This document shows positions 26,408 through 34,670 of a DNA stretch of 46,019 nucleotides, one piece after another (within the stretch, counting starts at the first letter, position 1; every line of letters begins with the position of its first letter). The DNA is from Bacteroidetes/Chlorobi group bacterium MS-B_bin-24 (GTDB lineage: Bacteria > Bacteroidota > Ignavibacteria > Kapaibacteriales > UBA2268). The DNA is taken from NCBI GenBank assembly GCA_003731685.1, contig RCNO01000018.1, positions 3,463 to 49,481 of the forward strand. The letters run 5' to 3'. The notes beneath the pieces were generated by a model. It was not told the DNA's origin and ran no database searches. It saw only the letters and a list, made by a program, of their open reading frames with translations. Position numbers and translations under genes: made by a program.

Positions 26408-28444
26408 CTACATAATCGCTGATGGAGGTGCTGGTTCGTCGGGTGAACCTGCGTTTTTAACAGGAACTTGAACAAGTACCCAGCCCACGACGATAAATAC
26501 CAAAAGACTCAAAAGGAACGTAGGATGGCTGAATACAATCAGTGATTTAAGGAAGTCGTAGTTTATCACTGCAATTATTGCAAAAAGTAATCCTGTTAGA
26601 GCCTCGCCCGCAATCAAACCAGAAGCCAGAAGCACTCCTGTGTTATCGATTCGTGCTTTCTGGGCATCGTTGAAGTTCTTTCGAGCGATAACTTTGTCGA
26701 GAATGCCTCGAATCAACCCGCCGATAAAGATTGCAAAGGAGGTTTCGAGCGGTAGATACATTCCAACGCAAACCAGCATCGGGCTTCGGACTTTAAGCAG
26801 GATAAAGCCGATTGCCATCAGCATTCCAACAATAATCAGTGGCCAAGCCATATCGCCGCCGACAATACCTTTTGCCAGAATTGCCATCAATGATGCTTGC
26901 GGAGCAGGATAATTTTTTCCGCCAAGCCCAGTTCCCCCAGAAATTATATCACTTTGATGCAAGTAATACAATGGAATAAACATAACAAAAGAAGCAAGCA
27001 ATACCCCAAAGATATCGCCTAATTGCATTTTCCAAGGAGTTCCGCCAAGAATATGACCAACTTTAAGGTCTTGTAGCATTTCGCCAGCAACTGCAGCTGC
27101 GACGCAAATAACCGCTGCAACCCCCAAAACTGCAGCAACTCCCGATTGTTCCTTGACACCAAGGATAACCATCAAAAGTGCAGCAACAATTAATGTTGAT
27201 ATTGTCAAACCACTAATTGGATTGTTGCTCGAACCGATTAAGCCCACCAAATAGCCCGAAACAGCAGCAAAGAAAAATCCAGCAATAATCATTACTATTG
27301 TTGCAACCAAAGCTGCTACTATATCATTAGAAAAATAGTAATAGATAAAGAAAGTAGCTACCGAGGCAATGAACAATCCAATAAAGACCCACTTGAATGG
27401 TAAATCGCGTTCGGTTCTTAATTCAGTGGCCGAAGCGCCCGAAGCTGCCTTGCGAACATCGCCAATGGCGCGACTAAGCCCAGCGGCAAGACTTTTACGC
27501 ATTCGATACAATGTGTAGCCAGCACTCATCAACATCCCGCCGATTGCAACTGGTCGAACAAATTTTTTCCATACCTCGAACGAAATTGCAATCCACTGGT
27601 CTTCGCTTGTGATTGGGGTACCCATTGCCTCCATCGAGCGGACAATTTCGGGACCGAGGAAATACAACAGCAGTGGCACAAAAAGTCCCCACGCTAAAAG
27701 CCCGCCGGTGAAGTTCAATGCAGCAAGGTTTGGACCAATTATGAAGCCAACGCCCATATAAGCAGGGCTGACGCCCGGGGTAGTTAAAAGGGCACCACCG
27801 CCAGCCTGAACACCATCGGTTTTCCAAAATGCAAGCTTTTGCGTCGAAAAGGGAATGAACTTCTCCCAAGAAGAAGCAAAGATTTGAATCTGTTTGAACA
27901 ATTGAATTAAGAAACCAAGTCCCATTGCCCAGAATAGGAATTTGGCACCGCTACCGCCACGCTGCCCTGCTTTGTGTATTTCCGAAGCAGCAACAGATTC
28001 GGGGAATGGAAGCTCTCGGTCTTCGACCATAACACGGCGGAGAATTGCCACAAAGAGAATCCCAATAATTCCACCAATTAGCATAATGAAACTGGCTTCG
28101 AGGTAATGGGTAATTGAAGAGAAATCGCTCCAAATTCCAGCAATCAGAAAGGCGGGAATAGTAAAGATTGCTCCTGCGGCAACGCTTTCGCCGATTGAAC
28201 CAACTGTTCGGGCAAAATTTTCTTCAAGAATAGTTCCATTTTTGAACATGCGCAAGAAAGCCATCCCGATTACCGCAGCGGGGTATGTTGCTGCTATCGT
28301 CATTCCTGCTTTGAGACCGAGATACGCATTTGCGGCGCCGAGAACAACTGCCATAATCAAGCCAAGTATCAATGCACGAAGAGTGAATTCGCGCATTGTC
28401 ATATTTGCTGGAACAAAAGGAACATAAGGTTTGTTTTCGCTCAT
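26408..28444 (-). CDS. OPT-family oligopeptide transporter
   Basis: Polytopic inner-membrane symporter of the oligopeptide transporter superfamily, importing small peptides (metal-chelate substrates are also known in this family). 678 residues with about 14-16 hydrophobic segments from MTMREFTLRALILGLIMAVV to the C-terminus. Typical features are AYLGLKAGMTIAATYPAAVIG (residues about 42-62), EDRELPFPESVAASEIHKAG and SSNNPISGLT. It is 19 bases downstream of an M20 dipeptidase gene, so peptide uptake and hydrolysis are probably coexpressed. Substrate preference is not visible. Confidence 0.92.
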   Translation of the reverse strand: MSENKPYVPFVPANMTMREFTLRALILGLIMAVVLGAANAYLGLKAGMTIAATYPAAVIGMAFLRMFKNGTILEENFARTVGSIGESVAAGAIFTIPAFLIAGIWSDFSSITHYLEASFIMLIGGIIGILFVAILRRVMVEDRELPFPESVAASEIHKAGQRGGSGAKFLFWAMGLGFLIQLFKQIQIFASSWEKFIPFSTQKLAFWKTDGVQAGGGALLTTPGVSPAYMGVGFIIGPNLAALNFTGGLLAWGLFVPLLLYFLGPEIVRSMEAMGTPITSEDQWIAISFEVWKKFVRPVAIGGMLMSAGYTLYRMRKSLAAGLSRAIGDVRKAASGASATELRTERDLPFKWVFIGLFIASVATFFIYYYFSNDIVAALVATIVMIIAGFFFAAVSGYLVGLIGSSNNPISGLTISTLIVAALLMVILGVKEQSGVAAVLGVAAVICVAAAVAGEMLQDLKVGHILGGTPWKMQLGDIFGVLLASFVMFIPLYYLHQSDIISGGTGLGGKNYPAPQASLMAILAKGIVGGDMAWPLIIVGMLMAIGFILLKVRSPMLVCVGMYLPLETSFAIFIGGLIRGILDKVIARKNFNDAQKARIDNTGVLLASGLIAGEALTGLLFAIIAVINYDFLKSLIVFSHPTFLLSLLVFIVVGWVLVQVPVKNAGSPDEPAPPSAIM

Positions 28445-28463
28445 ATACTCCCTCTTTTATTAA

Positions 28464-29846
28464 CTAAAAACTCGTTTGGTTGTCTTGTCCCAACATTTTA
28501 TAGTACAAAGCGATTGCTTTAATACCACCAAAGAAATTATTTATTGAAAAACTTTCATTGGGCGAGTGAACGTTATCTCCGGGCAAACCAAAGCCCAACA
28601 GGACAGGGGATGCACCGAGCACTCGTTGGAAGGTTTCGCAAACAGGAATTGAGCCTCCCTCGCGCATAAACACAGGTTCAACACCAAAAGCTTGTTTCAA
28701 TGCAATTTGTGCCTTCTTTATCCAGATGCTGTCGATTGGTGTCATTACAGGATTTCCACCGTGAAGTTTTACAGTCTCAATTTTCACTGTTGGGGGTGCA
28801 AGGCTTTGTATGTGGTTGATGAATTTTTCGGAAATTTCGCTTGCAGTTTGATTTGGAGCAAGACGCATTGAAATTTTAGCCGAGGCTTCCGAAGGAATAA
28901 TTGTTTTGGCTCCTTCTCCTGTGTATCCACCAACAATTCCGTTGATTTCGAGAGTTGGTCTTGCCCAAATTCTTTCGAGTGTGGAATAGCCAAGCTCTCC
29001 AAAAAGTTCACCAACGCCAATTTCACTTCGAAAGTTGCTTTCGTCGAAAGGCAAACGGCGGAAAGCGTTTCGCTCTTCTTCGCTCAATGGTAAAAGGTTA
29101 TCGTAAAAGCCGGGAATTGTAATGCGGCCATATCTATTTTTTAGTTGTGTGATTAGCCAAGCTAATACCTCTGCGGGATTATCAACAGCCCCGCCAAAAG
29201 AGCCAGAATGGAGGTCGCGGTTCGGACCGATAACTTTCACTTCGATGAGTACAATTCCTCGTAATGCGTAACAAATCGAAGGTAAACCATCGGCAAACCA
29301 CTCTGTATCGGAGATAACAACGACGTCGCATTTCAAAAGCTCGGGGTTCTTTTCGACGAAATCGTCCAGATGATTACTTCCAGCTTCTTCTTCGCCTTCG
29401 AAGAGGAATTTAATATTTATCGGAACATTTCCTTCGGCTCGGAGCAGAGTTTCGAAAGCTTTTAAGTGCATAAACATTTGTCCTTTATCGTCAGAAGAGC
29501 CACGGGCATAGATTTTGCCATTTCTGACCGATGGCTCAAATGGTGGAGTTTCCCAAAGATTTAGCGGGTCGACGGGTTGAACATCGTAGTGTCCGTAGAC
29601 AAGTATTGTGGGGGCATTTGCCGAGTGGAACCATTCGCCGTAAACGATTGGATGGCCCAGTGTTTCGAACACATTTACATTGCCAATGCCAAGACTTTTC
29701 ATATGGTCTGCAAGCCACCGAGCGCATCGATGGACATCGTCTTTGTGCTCGCTTCTGCTACTAATACTGGGGAAACGAAGGAACTCGAACAATTGGTTCA
29801 AAAAAGCATCCTGATTCTGTTCAATAAATTGTAAAATATAATTCAT
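28464..29846 (-). CDS. M20-family dipeptidase
   Basis: Di-zinc peptidase that hydrolyses dipeptides or similar short peptides in the cytoplasm. Zinc ligands and catalytic residues are seen in VYGHYDVQPVDP, SSDDKGQMFMH, FEGEEEAGSNHLDDF (catalytic Glu then zinc Glu) and ISDTEWF, and the C-terminal His in GDNVHSPNE. The dimerisation insert includes RDLHSGSFGGAVDNP. I start at ATG 29846 (MNYILQFIEQNQD); an upstream ATG at 29861 would add five residues. The length, about 461, is typical. Probably one operon with the OPT transporter. A near-match promoter box (TAATTTG) lies upstream. Confidence 0.93.
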   Translation of the reverse strand: MNYILQFIEQNQDAFLNQLFEFLRFPSISSRSEHKDDVHRCARWLADHMKSLGIGNVNVFETLGHPIVYGEWFHSANAPTILVYGHYDVQPVDPLNLWETPPFEPSVRNGKIYARGSSDDKGQMFMHLKAFETLLRAEGNVPINIKFLFEGEEEAGSNHLDDFVEKNPELLKCDVVVISDTEWFADGLPSICYALRGIVLIEVKVIGPNRDLHSGSFGGAVDNPAEVLAWLITQLKNRYGRITIPGFYDNLLPLSEEERNAFRRLPFDESNFRSEIGVGELFGELGYSTLERIWARPTLEINGIVGGYTGEGAKTIIPSEASAKISMRLAPNQTASEISEKFINHIQSLAPPTVKIETVKLHGGNPVMTPIDSIWIKKAQIALKQAFGVEPVFMREGGSIPVCETFQRVLGASPVLLGFGLPGDNVHSPNESFSINNFFGGIKAIALYYKMLGQDNQTSF

Positions 29847-29912
29847 CAAAATCCTCATCATAAAATTTTCAAATTACAAAAAGAAAAGGAAAAATATAAT
29901 TGTGATAAAAAA

Positions 29913-29936
29913 AGTTGCCCCGAGAGCGGGGCAACT
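29913..29936 (-). terminator. Rho-independent terminator after the VWA gene
   Basis: 10-bp perfect stem AGTTGCCCCG/CGGGGCAACT with loop AGAG, followed on the minus strand by a run of seven T. It lies about 20 bases after the stop at 29957. Confidence 0.92.
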
Positions 29937-29956
29937 CTTGATAAAAGAAGTATTTA

Positions 29957-31747
29957 TTAGTAAACAAGAAACTTAAAGACTTGAGTTTCTGTACCATCGA
30001 TTAATTGAAGAACATAAAGACCGGGTGACATATTGTTATGAAAATATAATGTAGACTTAATATTAGAGATTTTCTCGTTATATAAGAGTTTCCCGGTAAG
30101 ATCGAAGATTTTTAGGTAGGAATTATCCGGGTATTTAAGTTTTGAAATCAAGTCATTTAAATCGATATCTTTATCGATAAATTTTATAGAATGTTGTAGG
30201 CTCACTTGTTTTTGATTATCATCATCATTTGGAGGCACAAATGATAATTTCGAACAATCAGCACATTTCAATTTAATTACCTTTGTTAAAAGAATAGTAT
30301 CTTTTGGGGCATAAATTAGACGAATAAATTTAATTGAGTCCTTTTCGCAAGATGGCACTTTGAAGTATATATTACAACAATCCTCTAAGGTAATTTCTTT
30401 TTGTATTTCACGATAAACAGAATCAAGCTTAGAAGCCGAGTACACATCGAATACTTTTCCTTTTGTAATTTGAGCAATTGTGTCCATAATTTGTCTTGCT
30501 TTCACTTCCTCGGGTTCATTAGAAAATCCCAAAGCTATTATATAGACCGGAATATTATACTTTGATATAGTAATTTTGAGGTCATTAGACCACTCAGGGT
30601 CTAAATTATTAATACCATCTGTAAGAGCAATAACAAATCTGTTGGGAGTTGGATTTTTAGAAATATGATTTAAAGCAAAAATTAATGCACCATAAAATTT
30701 AGTCTTGTCGGCGGGTTTCAAGCTGTTGATTGCATTATTCAATAAATTTTTGTCGTTAGTAATATCCTGGTCTAATGTTATGTCATCGGAAAAAGAAACA
30801 ATGAAGGCCGAATCTTTATCACTTAAATTATTAATAAAATTACTTATTGCATTTTTCGATGCAACCATCCTTATTGTTGTATCTGATACAGAAATAGGAA
30901 GGCTCATAGAGCCCGAGCGATCAATAACTATTCCAGTTAAAATCTTTTCGGTTCTTATATTACAGACGATAGAATCAATATCACATATAATACTCCCATC
31001 GAAAATTATACCTAATTGATGAATATCAATTGATGGTAAAATATTCCTTTTCCCTTTTATAGAAGCTGTATCTTCAACGAAAACTCCTGCGTCGAGTTTT
31101 ATACCGATAGGTTTTCCATCCTCACAAATTGTTGAAACATCGCAAATTTGAATATCTGTTTTGGTGACCTCTTCAATGGTAATTTTAAGTTCACCACAAT
31201 TGTCTTCATATCTTGGAACGATTGTTTCGAGAAGAATATTATAATTTGAATCAAGGATTTGGAATTTGAATGGTTGCCCTGTTCCAACTTTCTCAATTTG
31301 GTACCGGTGGGTTTGGGGATTAAAAGGGAACATTGGAAGAGGTTCATCGTCAATCCTAAAACCTGTATACTTTCGAAAATTTAATCTGAACTTAGGAAAC
31401 CCAATCTGAGGTGGTGGAAAATCCCAAGTTTTATCATCTCCAACCCAATGCGGTAGTTCCACAAAAGGAATTTCAAGGTTTCCAACTTTAATTTTCTGTG
31501 GTGGCCATCTAAATTGGTCAATCTCTTCTTGAGGTACATCATAAACATATACAGCGTCGACACCGTGGCAATCAGTAAATTGTGGCCACATTGAATAAGT
31601 TCCTTCGATCGTGATTAAGTATTTTTTCCCTGTGTCCGTTGGTTGCGAGTAAACTGGAACACCATCTGGCTTAAGGGTTATTTTTTCTGTTGCAAGTAAA
31701 GAAAAAGAAAAAATAAAAAATGCCAAGATGAAAATAGACTTTTTCAT
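29957..31747 (-). CDS. Secreted VWA-domain protein with T9SS tail
   Basis: Exported protein of 596 residues. Signal peptide MKKSIFILAFFIFSFSLLA, a beta-rich N-terminal region (about 20-260) without a recognised family, then a von Willebrand A domain (about 262-430) with an intact metal-site core: VIDRSGSMS (DxSxS), IVSFSDD and VIALTDGINN. The domain binds a divalent metal and usually mediates protein-protein adhesion. The C-terminus has a T9SS sorting domain (LKIFDLTGKLLYNEK, then SPGLYVLQLIDG). Four clustered cysteines (DCCNIYFKVPSCEKD, LKCADCSK) follow the VWA domain. It lies 13 bases after the 799-residue T9SS protein gene, so the two are likely made together and could meet at the cell surface. 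Confidence 0.85.
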   Translation of the reverse strand: MKKSIFILAFFIFSFSLLATEKITLKPDGVPVYSQPTDTGKKYLITIEGTYSMWPQFTDCHGVDAVYVYDVPQEEIDQFRWPPQKIKVGNLEIPFVELPHWVGDDKTWDFPPPQIGFPKFRLNFRKYTGFRIDDEPLPMFPFNPQTHRYQIEKVGTGQPFKFQILDSNYNILLETIVPRYEDNCGELKITIEEVTKTDIQICDVSTICEDGKPIGIKLDAGVFVEDTASIKGKRNILPSIDIHQLGIIFDGSIICDIDSIVCNIRTEKILTGIVIDRSGSMSLPISVSDTTIRMVASKNAISNFINNLSDKDSAFIVSFSDDITLDQDITNDKNLLNNAINSLKPADKTKFYGALIFALNHISKNPTPNRFVIALTDGINNLDPEWSNDLKITISKYNIPVYIIALGFSNEPEEVKARQIMDTIAQITKGKVFDVYSASKLDSVYREIQKEITLEDCCNIYFKVPSCEKDSIKFIRLIYAPKDTILLTKVIKLKCADCSKLSFVPPNDDDNQKQVSLQHSIKFIDKDIDLNDLISKLKYPDNSYLKIFDLTGKLLYNEKISNIKSTLYFHNNMSPGLYVLQLIDGTETQVFKFLVY

Positions 31748-31760
31748 AATATTTCACCTT

Positions 31761-34148
31761 TTAATTGTTAACAACAATAAGTTTATTTGTATAGTAAATT
31801 AAACCAGTTTTAGACTTTATGATTAGTAGATAAACACCGCTTTCGAGAATTCCTGTTGGCAAAGTAGTTTGCGACAAGGCGTTGGATTTGGTTTGAATAG
31901 TTTTATTCACTGCAATTTTACCTTTTAAATCATAGATTGATATTTCATAAGAATTTTCAGGGGAATTATAAAATGTAATTGTTAGGTCATTCCCTTTATT
32001 AATTGGGTTAGGATACATAGAAACATAAGATAAAGGGAATTCTTGGCCAGAATTTTGAAGGTTAATAACCTCAACTTCAGGTAGCTGTGATTGGATAATA
32101 TAATGTGTATTATTTGCAAGGAAAATTTTACCAGTTATTTTGCACTTTCGTGTTGGCTCAATCGCTGGGTGAGTATTAAAAGTTACTTTAGCAATATCCC
32201 CGCAAGGTTTTGTTGTATCTAAAACGCCCTCTATTGTTATTTTATTTTCTGTGACGGTTTTGGTAAAAGAGCTGTTAAAAATTAAAGAATTAGTAGTGAT
32301 GGGAATGGCATCTTTGAAAGTACAACAAGTTGAATCGTACTCTATCACTAATTTTACCTTTTTGGCAAAGTATTTATTATAGTTTGAAGAATTCCCAAAA
32401 ATTAATTCAATAGAATCACCAGAATTAGAAAAAACAAAAGGTGAATAGGACCCGGGCTTATTGTTTTCATCTTGAACCCTTGGAAAACAAAAGATTTCCC
32501 ATTCTCTCGGCGGTAAACCTTCCCAATCATCACAAAAACTTGAAGGTCCCGGATCGCAAAGAAATAGATGCCAAGGGCCTTCATTTGCCTTTATTGCAAA
32601 TTCATAAATGCAATTAGGCATGGTATCACCGGGAGATATATCAAAACCATAGGCACCTTCTAAAACAATATTTTTATCATCTGAAACATCTACTCCATTC
32701 CTAAATACTTTTATTTTCTTTCCCGGATCATTAAAGACAATGATGCCCCAATGTTCTGAACCCCCGCCGGTATAAAGTTCAAAGACATTATAACAATTAG
32801 GCTGAAATGGTTCCAATTTGGCTACTTTCCAATCATTTAAAATATATAAAATCCCGTTACAGTAATCAGCGAAGAGAAGTGAATACCTTCCCTCGGCTGG
32901 TATAATGTTTTTCCATTCGTTTTTAATTAAGCTATCGTTTGTGAATTTACCATCTATTTTATGTGGTGATTGGCAAGTGGAATTTTTTATTCGCTTTTGG
33001 TCCTTGTCATATATTACTATACTATCTTTTGCGATAATTCCGGAATATGTGTGTGGCTCAACCAACATACCTTGTATGCCTCCTATTGGAATATATCTTT
33101 CATTAATTAATGCTGTAATTCCGTTATCTTGAAGATTTGCAGTAACTAAGTATGGTTCATAAATTAATCCATAACCTTCGTCATTACAAACGACTCTAAC
33201 TTTCGGAGTGTAATCGAGCCACCCAACCTCATCCCTATATAATCTCATAGTAAACAAGCCAGTATTCGTCTTAATTCCAAATTCCCATAATGTATGAGGA
33301 GTATCGACTAAAAGTGATTTTGAATAACCATATCGTCCACCTATAACGTAATTAGTATCTTTTGATACATTTACCCCATTTAAAAAGACTTCGGTTCCCT
33401 TGGTAAAATTATTCCAAACTTTTACAATCCACTTTTTAGCACCATTTTCAGTAAAGAATTCAAATTCGTTGTAACAAGTGTTTGTGTCGTAATCTCCATT
33501 GCCCAATCTCCAATCATTCATAACATAAAGTATTCTATCACTAGAACAATAGTCAAGATATAAATTCGAAAATCTGCCTATTAACGGTGTAACACCAGTC
33601 CATTCTGGATAATTATTAACTAAACTATCGGTAAAAATTCCATCAATTTTGTGGAGTTTGGAACAGTTTTCTTTATTTTCATTTAGATAACCTCCAGTTG
33701 GTATAAAGACTGTTTTCCGATATGAAATTGGTATTGTTTGGTTCGAGAGATTAATAGGTTTTGGTTTGTTCTTTGTAGGGTCGGGATTATAACCATAATC
33801 GTCAGGTTCATCATATAATTTATTCTTTTTTATTATCCTGAATGAAAAATTTCCTTCATAATTATCTTTTAGAAGAATTTTGCAAAAATGTGTTCCAACA
33901 TCTAAATCAGTTGGGATTCGAATCTTCATTAAATCATTGTTGAAACTTAGGACCATATCTTTACGCTCTTGATTGTCGCAAATGAAAGATTTCAAACCTA
34001 CGTTAAAATATTTTCCACTTTTTGGCATTATGATTATTACATCCCCGTACGAAACTTCATAAGCACTTGTAAGAAGTTCGATTTCGATCGAAAGGAGTTG
34101 GTTTGTTAACAAAAAGAATAAGGATAAAATTATAAATGGATTTTTCAT
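31761..34148 (-). CDS. Secreted T9SS protein with duplicated unknown domain
   Basis: Signal peptide MKNPFIILSLFFLLTNQLLS sets the start at 34148; an ATG at 34160 would add four hydrophilic residues. The middle has two copies of a roughly 160-residue domain (about residues 165-320 and 395-550). Shared pattern: HKIDGxF, an aromatic-rich start (EW), GRxSxLxxDYC, ILYxxNDW, NxCYNxFE, a VFxNGVxVS turn, and ExxIKxNxG. No catalytic residues can be named; the KIDG...EW start resembles carbohydrate-binding (CBM9-like) or other jelly-roll modules, but this is a guess. The tail is a T9SS sorting domain (SYVSMYPNPINKGNDLTITFY, ISIYDLKGKIAVN, ESGVYLLIIKSK). It is the first gene of a two-gene run with the VWA protein. 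Confidence 0.82.
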   Translation of the reverse strand: MKNPFIILSLFFLLTNQLLSIEIELLTSAYEVSYGDVIIIMPKSGKYFNVGLKSFICDNQERKDMVLSFNNDLMKIRIPTDLDVGTHFCKILLKDNYEGNFSFRIIKKNKLYDEPDDYGYNPDPTKNKPKPINLSNQTIPISYRKTVFIPTGGYLNENKENCSKLHKIDGIFTDSLVNNYPEWTGVTPLIGRFSNLYLDYCSSDRILYVMNDWRLGNGDYDTNTCYNEFEFFTENGAKKWIVKVWNNFTKGTEVFLNGVNVSKDTNYVIGGRYGYSKSLLVDTPHTLWEFGIKTNTGLFTMRLYRDEVGWLDYTPKVRVVCNDEGYGLIYEPYLVTANLQDNGITALINERYIPIGGIQGMLVEPHTYSGIIAKDSIVIYDKDQKRIKNSTCQSPHKIDGKFTNDSLIKNEWKNIIPAEGRYSLLFADYCNGILYILNDWKVAKLEPFQPNCYNVFELYTGGGSEHWGIIVFNDPGKKIKVFRNGVDVSDDKNIVLEGAYGFDISPGDTMPNCIYEFAIKANEGPWHLFLCDPGPSSFCDDWEGLPPREWEIFCFPRVQDENNKPGSYSPFVFSNSGDSIELIFGNSSNYNKYFAKKVKLVIEYDSTCCTFKDAIPITTNSLIFNSSFTKTVTENKITIEGVLDTTKPCGDIAKVTFNTHPAIEPTRKCKITGKIFLANNTHYIIQSQLPEVEVINLQNSGQEFPLSYVSMYPNPINKGNDLTITFYNSPENSYEISIYDLKGKIAVNKTIQTKSNALSQTTLPTGILESGVYLLIIKSKTGLIYYTNKLIVVNN

Positions 34149-34227
34149 TTCTCTATCCATTGTTTATTGTCAAAAAACTAAATTAAATAATAATTGACAT
34201 TTTACAAAAAAATTTAAATTTTTTTAA

Positions 34228-34235
34228 TAATTTTG
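34228..34235 (+). promoter_or_regulatory. Putative TAATTTTG -7 promoter element for secG
   Basis: Exact TAATTTTG, 28 bases before the secG ATG, followed by a ribosome-site-like GGGAG. The upstream spacer is T/A-rich and shared with a divergent gene. Confidence 0.5.
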
Positions 34236-34255
34236 TTTTTTTGGGAGATTGAATT

Positions 34256-34585
34256 ATGTTTACTTTGGTTACAATATTGCTGATAATAGGGTCAATACTT
34301 TTGATTGGGGTTATACTTTTGCAGCCCGGCAAGGGTGACCTTTCGCCGACTTTTGGTGGGCTGGGCGCGCAGTTCGGAACTATGTTTGGTGCTCAAAGGA
34401 CGATGGACTTTTTGCAAAAAACCACCCGGGCTCTGATTGTTGCAATACTTTTGCTTTCTTTAATTGCAAATAAATTCCTTCTGCGAAGTTCTGGGCAAAG
34501 CGAGATTAAACCAGTTACCCAAGGGGCGCCAATTCCCAAAACTTTGCCAAACACGCCTCCGCCTGTTGAGGTTCCCAAAAAATAA
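34256..34585 (+). CDS. secG: Preprotein translocase subunit SecG
   Basis: Small subunit of the SecYEG channel. Two membrane helices, residues about 3-22 (LVTILLIIGSILLIGVILLQ) and 60-78 (RALIVAILLLSLIANKFLL), flank the conserved cytoplasmic loop QPGKGDLSPTFGGLGAQ. The 109-residue length with a Pro-rich tail (TPPPVEVPKK) fits Bacteroidota/Ignavibacteria SecG. The TonB-receptor gene follows on the same strand about 85 bases later. Confidence 0.95.
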   Translation: MFTLVTILLIIGSILLIGVILLQPGKGDLSPTFGGLGAQFGTMFGAQRTMDFLQKTTRALIVAILLLSLIANKFLLRSSGQSEIKPVTQGAPIPKTLPNTPPPVEVPKK

Positions 34586-34670
34586 ATTGTGCCAAAACTT
34601 TCCTCAACCCATTTTGTTATCTTATTGAATACCAGTGATTTTTTTTAAACTAAATCAAAAAGGTGTTCCA

